Source: Reticulitermes speratus
Taxonomy: Eukaryota > Arthropoda > Insecta > Blattodea > Rhinotermitidae
Length of the DNA: 64,000 nt
Assembly (NCBI GenBank): GCA_021186555.1
Contig: JAJKFL010000013.1
Coordinates: forward strand, 17,105,243-17,169,242
Reading direction: 5' to 3'
Both the position numbers and the translations under genes were made by a program. Below, piece by piece: positions 12,000 to 23,399 of the stretch. The first letter of the stretch is position 1. Every line of letters begins with the position of its first letter. The notes under the pieces were generated by a model. The model ran no database searches, was not told the DNA's origin, and saw only the letters and a list, made by a program, of their open reading frames with translations.

Positions 12000-14900
12000 T
12001 CTGCAAGAAGGGGCCCGGACTGATGTAGAGTAGTAGCCACAGTACAGTACATACTACATTTGAGTGTGCATGGGCGGTTTACTTATTTATGTGGTACTTT
12101 TAAAAGTCTTTCCATCTTTCTTTACTGTTCATTTCTTTTTGTCTCCTTTTGTTTATTTCTTTCAGTCTCTCTTGTTGTGTCTTTAATTTCTCCTTTCCCT
12201 AAGTCTTGGACATTGTGCTTTTTTTCATAACTTGTTTAGTTTGAGCATGATTTCCCTAACCATCCTTTGGCAGCAAGTTGTCGTTGTCCAGTTTAGAGAT
12301 CCTCGCTTTTGCTAGTAATCCTCTCTCACCCCACTCCACAAGCAAAGTAATTGGAGCGTCTCCCTGCATTACGTCACTGACATCGAAAAACCGTGGACTG
12401 ATCGTCGTGGGAAGCTGCGTGGTCTGAATGACGTCGATAAAACATTTCGGAAGTGCCGGCCCCCCTCCCCGCCCCATCTGTTTTGTCTGTAACATGAGAA
12501 CAAAGTTTAAACTAAACTTTTTGTGGAGTCCTTACCATCCTACCCTCTCCTGTACTCTAAATGCTACCATGTGGATTTTACGATCTTATTAAGTGTAATT
12601 TGTTATAATTTTTTGTTTCTGTTTCCAAATGCGAAACTTTAGGTTTGAGTCCGTACTGAGCACAGCAACATTGTTTGCATTTGTATCCATATGCTCATCG
12701 TCCATACGTATGTCATCTGTCCGCTTCTCTGCCGCACAGTGTTTTCTCTTTCTGTAGCGCCCAGTTGTTCCAAGCGCCCTGCGGTATGTTCGTTTAATTC
12801 ATTGCAAGCTGCCGTGATTGGACTGTAAATTACCTGCGTTTGCTGTCCAGACGGGATTACATTCTATCGTTACCGAAAGTACAGCACCTTGTTTCTGTTA
12901 TCCATTGTGCGTGAATTACATTGCTAACACAGTCGCATTTAGTTTGAGTGACAACACAACAAAATATTATTTTAATTTTATCATCTGTTATATTTCTTTA
13001 CTCGTCCGCCATGTTTCCATCATACCTGCCCACAATCAGGGGATTTTTTCTATAAAAGGAAACTGTTGATTTACGTTAAGCATTACACTTTTGATCCTTG
13101 CATATTCCATACATGAAATATAAAAATGACGTTCTGCCTCTGTTATGTATAATAAAATAAATCATACTTTTAAAAAACGAAACATTAATTACCGTATTAT
13201 TATAAACATTAATTACATTTTAGTTTACACGATCTCAGCATTTCAGTATATCGTTTGCATTATGTAGTATTTAAAAATTGTAATTTCCAAGCACAGAGGT
13301 ATCGCTTTAGTTTAAAGGATTACATTGGTTCTCGTGTAGGAGCAGTTTGCTCAGAATAGTTGCAAAGACTGTACACACATTGAAATACTGTCTTTGTTGT
13401 CTCCATTTCGGGGCCCTATTTACGTGGGACACAATTAAATCATGAAAATAACGGGATGCTGATGGAGCATACAACGGCCCTTATGCAACAGTAGTGTCTA
13501 CAAAGATAACCCAAGCGCAAATACATAGTGCAACAAATAATATAATATGATATAAACAAAGTCGCCCAGTTTCACTTTGTTGCCCTGGAAATTTTATGGC
13601 CCTGCTTTTAAGAAGAAGTGTGTCTGTGCATAAATCGTTTCGTATAAACGTAGCTAAAGAAATTAACATTCCTTGTAAAAATTGACTGGAATCCGAGGTA
13701 CTACCTCGAGGCCTTCGAAGGCCTGGGAGTGGCTGGGAAAATAATTGATTTTAGAAAAACATGGTGTGATTGTGGAATTGATGCAATTGACTTTGGTTGG
13801 AGTTCAGTGGTGTGTTTTTTTGAACATGGAACTGAACATGTTTCATAGAAGCTCCGAGTTTCTTCACCAGCTGAGTAACTCTTTAAGTTTTCTAGGAAGA
13901 AGTGCATCGGGAAGTTAGTAGTGTAAAAAACTAACCTTTAAATGTCAGTTCTGGTGGCCGCGCCGTCTAGGCACACAGACCTTTCTTCTTCAATCTGTTC
14001 CTGTGCCTAGCGTCAATGATTGATGTCTCTTTCGAGGTCTTCCTCGTTTTCTTCTCCATTTCTCTTTGAACGTCACCTTCTTTTACGTAGCCCGTGCTTT
14101 TCGTGGGTGTAATTTGATCATTCACATTGTGTTTTATTCTTCTAATAACTTGCTTAGTTTAAAAAAGTGTTTGTTTTGAACGTCTTTATTCTAAACAGTC
14201 TTCTTCGTTAAGAACGTGTTAAAAATATTCCACTTCCCCCTCCCAATATTTTTTCGTAATACTGATCCCTGTAAGTACATAGTGTACCTAACATTGCATC
14301 CTTCATATTTTGTAACAGTATTTAGCTCTGATAGAGACCGTGTTGAATTTATTTCTGTTTTGTTTTTATCTTACACAGCAACAGGCATTTTATTTCGAAA
14401 CGCTTTAAAGAACAGCTGAGAAGCAATTTGTGAATGTACGCCTGTGACATTGTGATGAGAAAATCGTATTTATTTAGTATGCCTACCGGTCGTATATGTA
14501 GAAACTATTTCAAAAGACCGAAATCTGATTTGCTTTCTGTCAGGAATCGCTGTTGGATCTATTCGGAATATTAAATGAAATCCGCTCAGCCCTGACTGCG
14601 AAGTGGTGTGGAGAATGCCATATTAAAACCGAGACGTGCTGCTGCATATGTGGTGTCACGACGTAATTTCACGTGTAGTTGCTCCTGTCACGGCTGCCAC
14701 CTGTTCACAGCGAACAGATACGGGTCAGATCTTTTCTGTCAAAAGCCATTCTGAATTTGCCACTGTGGTCTCAAACTGAGATTTTTTGTTTAATCCACTT
14801 TAGTAAGTAGTGCAAAATACCAAGTTGCAGTAAGATGGGGGAGGACGTGGACCACACGTGGGAGTGGTGAGGAATGCATACGAGTTCAAAATTTTGGCCG

Positions 14901-15050
14901 GTCAGCTTGACGACTTGTGGGTGGGAAAAGGGTGTGAGGACGAAACTGGACAGCATAGGGTCCAGTGGCGGGTTCTTTTGAACACAGGTTTCTTTAAAGG
15001 GCAAACTGAGTGGTTGTCAACTTCCCAAGAAGGGTCCTGTTCCATACCGT
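12000..15050. other. Unassigned DNA upstream of the first exon
   Basis: Holds a pyrimidine-rich stretch (about 12090-12230), an unexplained minus-strand frame (12256-12495) and a perfect 16-bp palindrome AGGCCTTCGAAGGCCT near 13711-13726. No exon or transposon end recognised. Confidence 0.4.
12256..12495 (-). other. Unidentified 79-aa open frame
   Basis: The minus-strand frame has a protein-like composition (APITLLVEWGERGLLAKARI, then SKLDNDNLLPKDG and a stop) and is not low-complexity. I do not recognise it, and no splice site or paralogue in the window supports it. It could be an exon of an antisense gene or a retroelement remnant. Chance is the simplest explanation. Confidence 0.2.
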
Positions 15051-15078
15051 TTAGTTTTTATAATTTGTATTGTTACAG

Positions 15079-15175
15079 GCGGCAGCAGATGGACGGTCAG
15101 CAGTTGTACTGCCAGACGCATGTCTCTAGTCAGCCTGCTGATCCTGACACAGGCCAACACAAGGAGAAGCTGAAG
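15079..15175 (+). CDS. Internal exon, probably of a RapGAP1-like gene
   Basis: A 97-bp exon lies between acceptor ATTGTTACAG|G and donor CTGAAG|GTACTG. In frame it starts with one leftover base, then 32 codons reading RQQMDGQQLYCQTHVSSQ, a proline/aspartate linker, and GQHKEKLK at the end. It ends in phase 0. Third codon positions are GC-rich, unlike the surrounding DNA. I do not recognise a domain. The gene assignment rests on its + orientation and its phase-0 end, which would join directly to the GoLoco exon at 34974. It could be an alternatively used N-terminal exon or belong to another gene. The 5' exons are not visible. Confidence 0.5.
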
Positions 15176-15205
15176 GTACTGTTTATTACTTCTGTTATCC
15201 AATAG

Positions 15206-17960
15206 GAGCCCCTTTGTTTGACTGTCGGGCGGCCGGTATGTAAAGCCAGCCGGTCATTTTATTCAAATTTCCAAAATAATTTTTAAATTTGTAAACAGTT
15301 GTTGGCTTGCCGTTTTTTGTTTTGCGAGTACGCATTCTAGCAGAAGAGTGGCACGCTTCCTCCCATGAAGTCGGTCCGTCCCGTAACGCCCAAGCACGCT
15401 TCTCGATAGCGCTGTCTGGGAAACTCGATCAAGCTTATTGCTTCAGCCCGGAGAAATTTACCGCAGTGCGCAGGGTGGAGAGATGAAGTGAAAGGCAGAG
15501 GCAGGGAAATGAATGACGCTACTAACGATCATGAAAAGAATTTTCACACGTTGTGATGTCAGAAAATTAGGATCACAGCGCTGTTGTACGCGGGCAGGGA
15601 TCTTCAGTCCCGGTTGACATTGTAGGGAGAGTCACGTTCCAGGCAAGAGCTGGACTGATATTGTTCTGTGTTTAAGTAAGGAGTGTCCACCACACCAGCG
15701 ATCACGCTCAAGGCAAGGTACGGGCAGGAACAAATGCATTTCAATACAGGCACAGAATGTTCTTACCACAGCGTGTCTTCAGTGTCCTTTAACGGTAACG
15801 TGATGTAAACACTATTTTAGTGCCAGAAGGACAAAGAAAGCAACATGCGTCTTAACGTTGATAGTAAGTGTATGAATTCGCTTACTTTTGTGTAGTGCAA
15901 CTGAATGTTGTGCGTTCCTTGTTAGATCTCCTTTTGGCAGAGACAAGAGGAAGCGTACCACATGCAGGTTATATGGCCAAAACCTTGAAGAGTGTGTGGG
16001 ATTGACAGCAAAAGATGGCATTATTGTTTGTCCTCTGTGTGCAATATAACATAACGTCCCTGACATTTTAAGTAACTGAAACTTTTTTCAAGTGTGTGTA
16101 TCTTTTTTTCGTTTTATCGTAAAGATTCCTCTCTCCAGTTTCAGTCTAAAATATGATTATGATTTTTAGTTGACTTCAGGTTACAAACAAAACAAATCAT
16201 AGCAATACTGAAGTTCTGTGTCTTTATTATTTGTTTATGGGTTTGAACTTATGCTTGTTTTCGAAACAAAATTTTCAGTTGACTATATTTTCTGTATAAT
16301 GCAGGTAATATGGCTGAAAACGGACCTTTAAAAAAAAAAATTGAGCGCTTGTGATGCACGATGTAGCTAGGTGAGTCCTGTAGTGTGTGCGCATGTCGCA
16401 TTTCTAATACGACAAAAAAATTAGAGAAATCTAGCACAGCCATATCCCTTCAAGTATCTTATACTCGTAATGTACAGCTTTCTTAACATTCAGAAACATT
16501 TAATTTCGCCTGCTGAAACACCACTTATTTTATGCCGGAATGAGGAGAGCTGCCGTAAGCGGGTTCTGTAGGTGAGTGAATCTCTCCCACATAGTGGGTG
16601 AATTTCTGGTAATTCTTTACAGTATCTCGTCTGTCCGGAAACATGACATTTCAATGCCACATTTAAATAATTCAGGTAGCACAGCCACTGGAATTCATTG
16701 TTCTAGACTGCACTTCTTACACTTACACTTCTGTTTATTCCTTCGCTGTCCAGGAAACGCCCTGTGGTGTTGCTTTGTGCTCTGTGAAGAACAGTACGTG
16801 ACGCAGTATCAGCAGGCCTGTATAAAATCAGCACCCTGGTGACATCGCTTTTGCACCAGCACGTTACGTTCATATTAACTCTCCATATTTGTACGTTCAG
16901 GCTGACGCGTAAATACCGGACACGAAATACAAGTTAGCCGTTGTTTTCTTATGCGTCAGTGATACCGGTGTGAAACACGCCTACATTGTGTTTGGGAGTA
17001 GGTCTCGGCCCGGAGGCTGACTATACTGACAGGGTGTTCGTGGTCTTCAGTCCCTACAGGTAAGACGGGGATAGTGCCTTAAATGCGCCCACTACAACTC
17101 GTTCCAGTTTATTGTTCACAAATCCTGTCGCACGACCAAATAATCTTAAAAATTAAAAGTCCTTAAATAAAAGAAGAAGAAATACAATAAATTGAATGTA
17201 GTAACGCAGGATTCTGCATTACTGGTCACAGTGTTTCTGTAAATGTTTGTAGTAATGTCTGATACATTAGCACGGTACATTAAAATCACGCTGTGTGTAA
17301 GCTCGAATACCCGTCTTGCACATTGATAACCAATAAGCAAGTCTCAACTCCGGCCTGGGACAAAGCGTTTTAGACTTCCCAGAATCGGTTCGCCCTGTGC
17401 TGTGCCACACGGTTGTTACTGAAGGACGGTAGATGAGATTAAAGTCTTGCATCCTGTGCCTGTATTTTGCTTCTAACCCTAACTTACACGGTACTGCAGC
17501 GCTTGCCACAACCAAGCCCAGTGGTTTCCTGATACACTGTCAAAGAAATACAAGTAACATCTATTGCCCGTCATTATCATTTCCTTCGTCTCAGTCCCCT
17601 AATCCTATGTTAGTGTTCATCATGTTGATTTGTTCACTAATTAGCAAATTACGGTACATTCAAAGCATAACGTGATAACACAACCTTTCTTTCACTTTTC
17701 TCTCCGTCTTTTTCTTTTTTATGTTAATCGTATCATATTTCCTTTTTTTTTCTGCCTTCCCCTGTCTGTCAATTTTGCTTACGTTCTTTCTCTTATTTCA
17801 TTCCATTCTATTTTCTTCATTTATTTCTTCGTTTCTTCTACATTTACATTCTTCTCATTATTTAGTATATGTAAGCTGTGGGGCCTACACTTATGTTTTT
17901 TTTTAATAGGACGAAATGCTGGGACTTCAGGTAACGTGAATGTGCCCGTACGCTGCAAAT
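15206..17960. other. Intronic DNA, nothing recognised
   Basis: No named repeat or exon. A pyrimidine-rich tract covers about 17665-17880 on the + strand. Confidence 0.45.
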
Positions 17961-17965
17961 AAATA

Positions 17966-18134
17966 TGGTCGAACCCGGTTGTAACGACATCGGTGTATAC
18001 GACACCTCGCCTATAGTGTCAGATATTCTGTGGTACCAATTAATTCGTCAAAGTTAGGCATAACATTATACTACTCGGTTATAACGACACAAAATATTTA
18101 GTTCCTGTCATGACGTTATAACCGGATTCGACTG
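17966..18134. mobile_element. pogo/Tc1-mariner-type MITE with TA TSD
   Basis: The left end reads TGGTCGAACCCGGTTGTAACG. The right end, in reverse complement, reads CAGTCGAATCCGGTTATAACG, so the terminal inverted repeats of about 20 bp match with few changes. TA dinucleotides sit at 17964-17965 and 18135-18136, as expected for this superfamily. The 169-bp interior has no coding capacity, but repeats the TATAACGACAC words of the ends. It is a non-autonomous element. Confidence 0.78.
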
Positions 18135-18394
18135 TACTTTATAACTGAGAAAGAAACGCCAAAGCAAGCATCTAACAAAATACATCAGAACATAACAGTT
18201 AACAGACTCTGAACAGTAATCGTGTACTGTTTTGAGTGGTGTTTAACAGTGCATGAGTACCTGTGCGTACGAGGTAGGGTGCTGTGAATGAAACGTTGCG
18301 ACGAAGTTCGTTATGTCTTATAAAGTTCATAGAGTTGTCATTGGGTTCCACCTAATTCATAATTTATGTTCACCAAATATTGTTTGGGTGAACA

Positions 18395-18700
18395 AATTAT
18401 GGCATATAGTATAGCAGGGACATGTAGCATGCATAGACAAGGTAAGAGATGCATAACACAAAATCTGAGTCCGAAAAGCTGAAGGCAAGAGGCCACGCGG
18501 AATACCTAGGCCTAATTTTGCCGATAATATTAAAATGTATGTTATAAGAAATGGGATATGAAAGTGTGAAAGCGCAGACTTGATTCGTCCGGCTCAGCAC
18601 AGGGGCAATGAACGACCTGCAAGAACATTTTAAGGAGCCTTCAGGTTTCATAAAAGGCCGGGATACCTTGATTGCCTGAGCAACTATCAGATTTTTAAGA
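18395..18700 (+). mobile_element. LINE 3' fragment, sense strand plus
   Basis: On the minus strand this reads TCTGATAGTTGCTCAGGCAA, CCCGGCCTTTTATGAAACC, then TTTTAATATTATCGGC and CCTAGGTATTCCGCG. This is the standard antisense face of the LINE end found throughout the window. The retrotransposon sense is therefore +. It is truncated and has no RT core. Confidence 0.6.
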
Positions 18701-18894
18701 ACTGTGCTTCATGGAATTAGTCGTCAATTCCAAATTGGACGACGCGAATTGCTGTTTTATTTGTAAACAAGTATATTTTGAGACATATTTCGATAAATAT
18801 CTACTAGATCTGTAAATGTTTTGGGCAAGTGTAACATTTGACGTGAGTATTCTATGTTTAATTTTTAACATCTGTAGTAAACCATGAAGATCCA

Positions 18895-19075
18895 ACGCCA
18901 TTAACACAATCTCGTTGGTTATACTGCTTACCACGACGGTTCTACTCCACTAACACAGTATCGCCGGCAGTACATCACGGAGGTTGGACATTGCTAACAC
19001 AATACCGCTGCCAATATACCACAAATGTGTCAACGCCTCTAGCACAATATCGCAGTGTAGCAATTCCTGGAGCCT
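18895..19075. repeat. Degenerate minisatellite, about 4 x 45 bp
   Basis: Words of the form CTAACACAATATCGC recur at 18903, 18952, 18996 and 19041 (spacing 49, 44 and 45 bp). Each is followed by a partly conserved AGTATACCAC-like segment. The copies are well diverged and lie directly upstream of the Harbinger element. Confidence 0.55.
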
Positions 19076-19192
19076 TGCAATGGCTCAGGTGGCAGTCGCT
19101 GGCCTCTCGCCGGAGAGGCACAGGTTCCGTCGCAGTCCGCTGTGTGGCCACTTCTCATGTCGTAACTCACTTTAATGTCTGTCTGGGCTGCA

Positions 19193-19195
19193 TAA
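19193..19195. repeat. TAA target-site duplication, left
   Basis: TAA immediately precedes the left terminal repeat of the Harbinger element and is matched by TAA at 19992-19994. A TWA trinucleotide duplication is diagnostic of PIF/Harbinger insertion. Confidence 0.8.
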
Positions 19196-19329
19196 AGGGG
19201 CCCATACACGTATGAGTCTGGCTCGCGAGACCGGCTCGGCGAGCTTGACTCGGGAGCCGGGCTCGGATATATTTCACCACATACGCATGAGCTGACTCCC
19301 AACTTTGCTCGTACATTTCAGTATCCAGA

Positions 19330-19833
19330 ATGTGTTCATCGACGCAAGTTGCAGCAGCGGTGATAATACTGGATGAATGCGGTGTGTTCGGGAGAAACAA
19401 GCATAGAAAAAGGAGGGAAATGTGGGCTAAGAACTGGCTGTTAAGTAGAGACAGATTTACCCATTTAAATTTATTGAAGTTTATTAGAAATGATAGACCT
19501 GAAGACTACAAAAACTACTTCAGAATGTCAGATGAAAACTTCAAGTACTTGCTAGCAAAAGTAAAACCGTTCATAGTGAAACAAGATACTGTGATGCGGA
19601 ATGCTATTACACCTGAAGCACGTATCGCAGCGACTCTTCGTTTTCTTGCCACGGGACGGTCGTTTGAATATCTCAAGTTTGCCACGATTATATCACCTCA
19701 AGCTTTGGGAAAAATCATTCCAGAGACCTGCAAGGCTATATACAAGGCTCTAAAAGAAGAATATTTGAAGGTAAGAAAACGTGTAGATACGCGAGTCTGG
19801 CTCGGGAACGCCCACACACGTACGAACCAATAG
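19330..19833 (+). pseudogene. HARBI1-like transposase, exon 1 only
   Basis: The N-terminal part of a PIF/Harbinger DDE transposase (HARBI1-type nuclease). Recognisable blocks are WAKNWLLSRD, then YFRMSDENFKYLLAKVKPFI, then RNAITPEARIAATLRFLATG, and IPETCKAIYKALKEEYLK. The family is normally about 350-400 aa. Here homology stops at LKEEYLK, exactly at an AAG|GTAAGA donor (GT at 19771), and the remaining 21 codons read into the subterminal repeat. The catalytic D, D and E residues lie in the missing exons, so the protein cannot cut DNA. The true start codon is uncertain. The frame itself is undamaged, which suggests a fairly recent deletion. Confidence 0.88.
19771..19776 (+). promoter_or_regulatory. 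Retained transposase splice donor
   Basis: GTAAGA follows AAG at the point where HARBI1-type homology ends. The deletion breakpoint therefore appears to lie inside the first intron. Confidence 0.55.
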
Positions 19834-19999
19834 CGAGCCGTCGCCGAGCCGAGTCCCACCGAAGGCCCTGGCGAGCCTCGCTGGACTCGGCCAAGCCCGG
19901 CTCGTGGCGACCCACACACGGACGAGTTTGGCTCATTGGAACCCGAGCCGAGCCGGACTCGCGAGCCAGACTCGTACGTATATGGGCCCCTTAAGGGTA

Positions 20000-21370
20000 A
20001 CAGAAGTATTTCCATCCGTGTCTACACCCAGACGACTGTAGGTACCTGCCCAGTCTGCTTCCTGTTCAGTGAGCACCTGGGTTTAGTACAAGCAGAACGC
20101 GAAGCTTCATTATACATATCATATCTTGAGCCGAGGTCTGGAATGCGTGGAGCTGCTCCTACACGCCTTCAAATTATGATTGCAAAGTAAATTTGGCTCG
20201 TATTTTGCCTACATCGTCTTTGTACTTGTGATGTTGAGATAATGAACATTAAGTACTGAAGTGGGCTTAATTGTGCGTAACACGGCAATTCATGTCGTGC
20301 AGTGTGTTTTGTCAAACTTGTTAGCAAATTGCTCCTTGATTTTGCTCCGTGTTTTGCAGGTTGTTTGGGGACTACTGCTTTAGTAAATAGGGCGGTGATT
20401 TGCATAGAAATGCAAACATTACCAAATCCGCCTCTGCGAACCTGCCGTTTGAGCTACACACAACAAAAGCAGAATGCTCGTAGATGTGAATACTTTTATG
20501 TCAGTCCGTCAGTTGCCCGTAACTAGCGCGCTATTTGTTGGTAATTCAGTTACAACTGTTGGTCCTGTACACTGCACTATTACAGCGTTACTACAACGCT
20601 ACTCTGATGCAAGTTGGCCCTCATGCTTTATATACCACCAGCAATTCAAGGATGTGCACGACACACCTTTAACATTGGTGTGCTGTGTGTATATTTTATT
20701 GTTTCTGTGTTTTTTAGTTCTTCCTGATTTTCTTACATTTTATCTCTCTTCTAGCCTCATTTCTTTCCTCCCTGTTTCTTTGTTTCCTTAGCGCGTATTT
20801 AATTTTCCAAGTTTTTGTCTTTCCCATCTTTTTCTTATTTCGTGTTATCTCTTTTTTGTCCTCTCTTTCTCCATGACCTTTCTTCTTCCTTTTCATCTGT
20901 CTTTTTCTTTCTTGTTAATTTTGCGTCACGTTTTCCGCTTTTTCCTGTACTTCTTTTCTATCTTTTCGCCTCTATTTTTTGCTTCCCTTTTTATTCATTC
21001 CCTCGTCATTTCTTTTTCATTCTTTATGTAGTCTTCATCTTATCCTTATTTTCATTCGTAACATCTTTTATATAAAAGGCAGTTCTGCTGTTCCGTGGAT
21101 ATCTGTGTAATAGCCAGAGTTGGTAGTATACTAATAGAAGCATAAGATGGCATCAGAGAAATATACGCTTGTTGTATCCGAACGAGCGATGTCAAACAGA
21201 CGTCAGGTCTTTCCACTGACTCAGTAAACCAAGAAATGCAGAAACACTGGTGGAACACTGCTTCCCTACGACTTCCGAACCACTGGCCTGGGAGACTGCA
21301 AGAAATGTGACAAGGGCATAATCGCTAAAGAGAGATGATATTGCGTCACTTACGTGTTCAGTTGTAGGAT
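20000..21370. other. Intronic DNA with a long polypyrimidine tract
   Basis: From about 20695 to 21060 the + strand is almost entirely C and T, with short frames that are leucine/serine/phenylalanine-rich on + and lysine/glutamate-rich on -. No exon recognised. Confidence 0.5.
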
Positions 21371-21384
21371 CAGGGTGTACGACT

Positions 21385-21545
21385 GATTCCTTGAAAATCT
21401 GGTAGTCTGTCCGTTTTTCAAGGAATTCCACTCCTCATAAGCCCAAAGGTTCGTTACTGTCTTCAGTGCACCTCACCCTTGGCCACTGTCTCGGGTCAGT
21501 TAAGTCCAGTAGACTACAATTCCTTATACCACATTTCACGAAGAT
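21385..21545 (-). mobile_element. LINE 3' fragment (decayed)
   Basis: The + strand reads CCTTGAAAATCTGGTAGTC, CAAGGAATTCC, GGTTCGTTACTGTCTTCA, then a CCACTGTCTCGGGTCAG segment. This matches the antisense face of the common LINE end, so the retrotransposon sense is minus. Confidence 0.5.
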
Positions 21546-21565
21546 GATTTTCATATTGCACACTA

Positions 21566-21700
21566 CAGGGTGTCCCTAAAATGTGCGGCAAAACTTCAGC
21601 ATTACGTCCTTCATACCAAAAGGATGAAAACCTTTCATATTCGTATCTAGTACTAAGAGATCTCTTCCCTTCTGGCTTTTCGACCAAAAACACTAGGGAT
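21566..21700 (+). mobile_element. Solo CAGGGTG-type transposon end
   Basis: TA followed by CAGGGTGTCCCTAAAATG resembles the terminal repeat of the element at 26361-27009. No partner end is visible nearby. Confidence 0.35.
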
Positions 21701-22012
21701 TTCCCATCATCCTAGTGCGTACGTCTACGATACGTTCCGGCCAATATGATTTATTTTATTTTATGACAGTAACCATACTGCGTAAAATGTAAGTAAAATA
21801 TACACAGTTTGTAGCTCCCAACGTAGCCTACCTCTTAACTTCGTCATGCCGCCGCACCTCGCGTTTGTTTAGGCCTAAGTATCTCCCTTAGTTTGTCTGA
21901 AGACTGCTGACATATGTGGGGTTTGAACGGTGACTATATAGATTGTGTTCGACTGCGATGTAACGCGTGTAGCTGGTATACGTTTCAAATTACGTTGCCT
22001 TATTACAGTGCA

Positions 22013-22090
22013 GTCTCGATTCTCCGGGTCCCGAATGTTCGAGGTCCCATGTCATCCGAGCCTATGCCTTAAAGCCTTTCTTTTGCGTCT
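22013..22090 (+). mobile_element. Possible solo pogo-like end
   Basis: CAGTCTCGATTCTCCGGGTC and the following CGAATGTTCGAGGTCCC resemble pogo/Tigger terminal sequences. No opposite end was found. Confidence 0.25.
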
Positions 22091-22555
22091 TAAATGATAG
22101 TGACGGGTTTGATTTCTTCCAGCGTAACTTAATAGTATATATTCTATTGTTATTTTACTGTGTACTATTGTGTGCACTGATATTCTAAAGCAATGTTACA
22201 TAGACAGCACGTATTAACACAATGTGTGTCATACTGCATACGTAATCTGTGTACTAAATTGTCGTAATCCGTGCAATCCCAGCTCGGTCCCTTTCACCTC
22301 GAACTTCAGAGATTCTGCTGTATTTTATTTTACTAATTTTATTTACTTCACCACACGAATTTATTTTAAGTGTGTTTATGCAATTTATTTGTATCCCCGT
22401 TTATTCTCATGCACTTTCCACTTCCTCTACATCTCCCACCCACACCTGCTCTTGGTATGCTGTCGCTTCTTAGGGTGCCCGTCTTCTGTTGATAGTCTAC
22501 AGCCGCGAAATAGGTCCTTAATTTCTATAAGAAACCCTACCCTTCCGCTCCCCCC

Positions 22556-22588
22556 CACACACACACACACACACACACACGCACGCAC
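22556..22588. repeat. (CA)n microsatellite
   Basis: CACACA dinucleotides after a C run, ending in GCACGCAC. Confidence 0.95.
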
Positions 22589-22639
22589 TCGGGTTACCCC
22601 TTGCACTCTGAATATGGAGGTATCACGTTTCTAGAAACG

Positions 22640-22692
22640 TTAGGTCATATCTACCAAGCTGTACGGTGTCACATCCCAGAGGAAGGCAGTCT
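22640..22692 (-). mobile_element. FWDVTPCSLVD-type dispersed repeat, fragment
   Basis: The minus strand reads TAFLWDVTPYSLVDMT. This peptide face marks a very common arthropod retroelement-derived repeat. Two further copies are at about 40720-41130 and 48070-48165. Confidence 0.6.
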
Positions 22693-23164
22693 TTCGTACT
22701 AATGGTCTAAAGAGCTGTAACGGCTTAGCAATGTTTAAAATTGGCATTTGTCCGATTTTCATGTACGTGGGTATTACAGAGGAAGTTGTTATGAAGCTTT
22801 GGTCGCAGCCGGAAGATGGTCAGCGAGCAGAAAGTGCGAAGTGTGGGCTGGATCGGAACCGGGGCGCAATTCCTGTGGGTGCCTTTTGTCAGGCCACGCT
22901 AGGGTTGACGGCAACATGCATAACGCTGCCGTGTCCTGCTGTGGTTATCGGAGGCAGTGTGCGAGATACCGGGTGTTACCTCGTGTTAGACACAGCAGGC
23001 TCTTCAGTTGTGAAACTCGAAGTTCATAAAATCAAGGCATAGGCGGCACGTCACGTTCTTTGTTCATCTGCATGTTAGTGTTTCCGTGTTGAATGTGGTG
23101 TGGGGGTGGAGGTTCGATAGACATACGCAGATTGGTCCGTATCGATCCATTTCAGGCCCTACTT

Positions 23165-23385
23165 TGCATCAGGTTCCTTTAGACGGAAATGAGTGGTCGA
23201 CGTCATGTCTTGGACGCTTTACCCCCCGAGGAGAAGCCCCCAGAACCCACTGAATAGGTGACGTGTGGGCGCCAGGGCTAGTCTGGACGTTTTGAAGAAG
23301 CGAGAAATCTCTTCCGCTGCGGAAAATCGAACAATGAATCCTCCGTCGTCCTGCCCATAGACTAGTCACTATAAAAAAACTCCTC
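23165..23385 (-). mobile_element. tRNA-derived SINE, second family, diverged copy
   Basis: Read on the minus strand it has a degraded B box (TTGTTCGATTTTCC), TTTCTCGCTTCTTCAAAAC, a CCAGAC segment, CCTATTCAGTGGG and GGGGGTAAAGCG. The same order of blocks occurs in the copies at 38607, 40437, 44040, 50040 and 55655. Confidence 0.65.
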
Positions 23386-23399
23386 AATTCCTGCTCCAT

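Larger units (their letters stand above)
19196..19991 (+). mobile_element. PIF/Harbinger element, internally deleted, 796 bp
   Basis: The terminal inverted repeats begin AGGGGCCCATA at 19196 and, read inward from the right end at 19991, AGGGGCCCATATACGTACG. They continue into a GC-rich subterminal block of GAGTCTGGCTCGCGAG and CGGCTCGGC on both sides. The TSD is TAA on each side. The right subterminal block (about 19788-19980) is a long cluster of GAGCC, GACTCG and GGCTCG words that could serve as transposase binding sites. The interior keeps only the 5' part of the transposase gene, so this is a deletion derivative dependent on a full-length relative. Confidence 0.92.
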
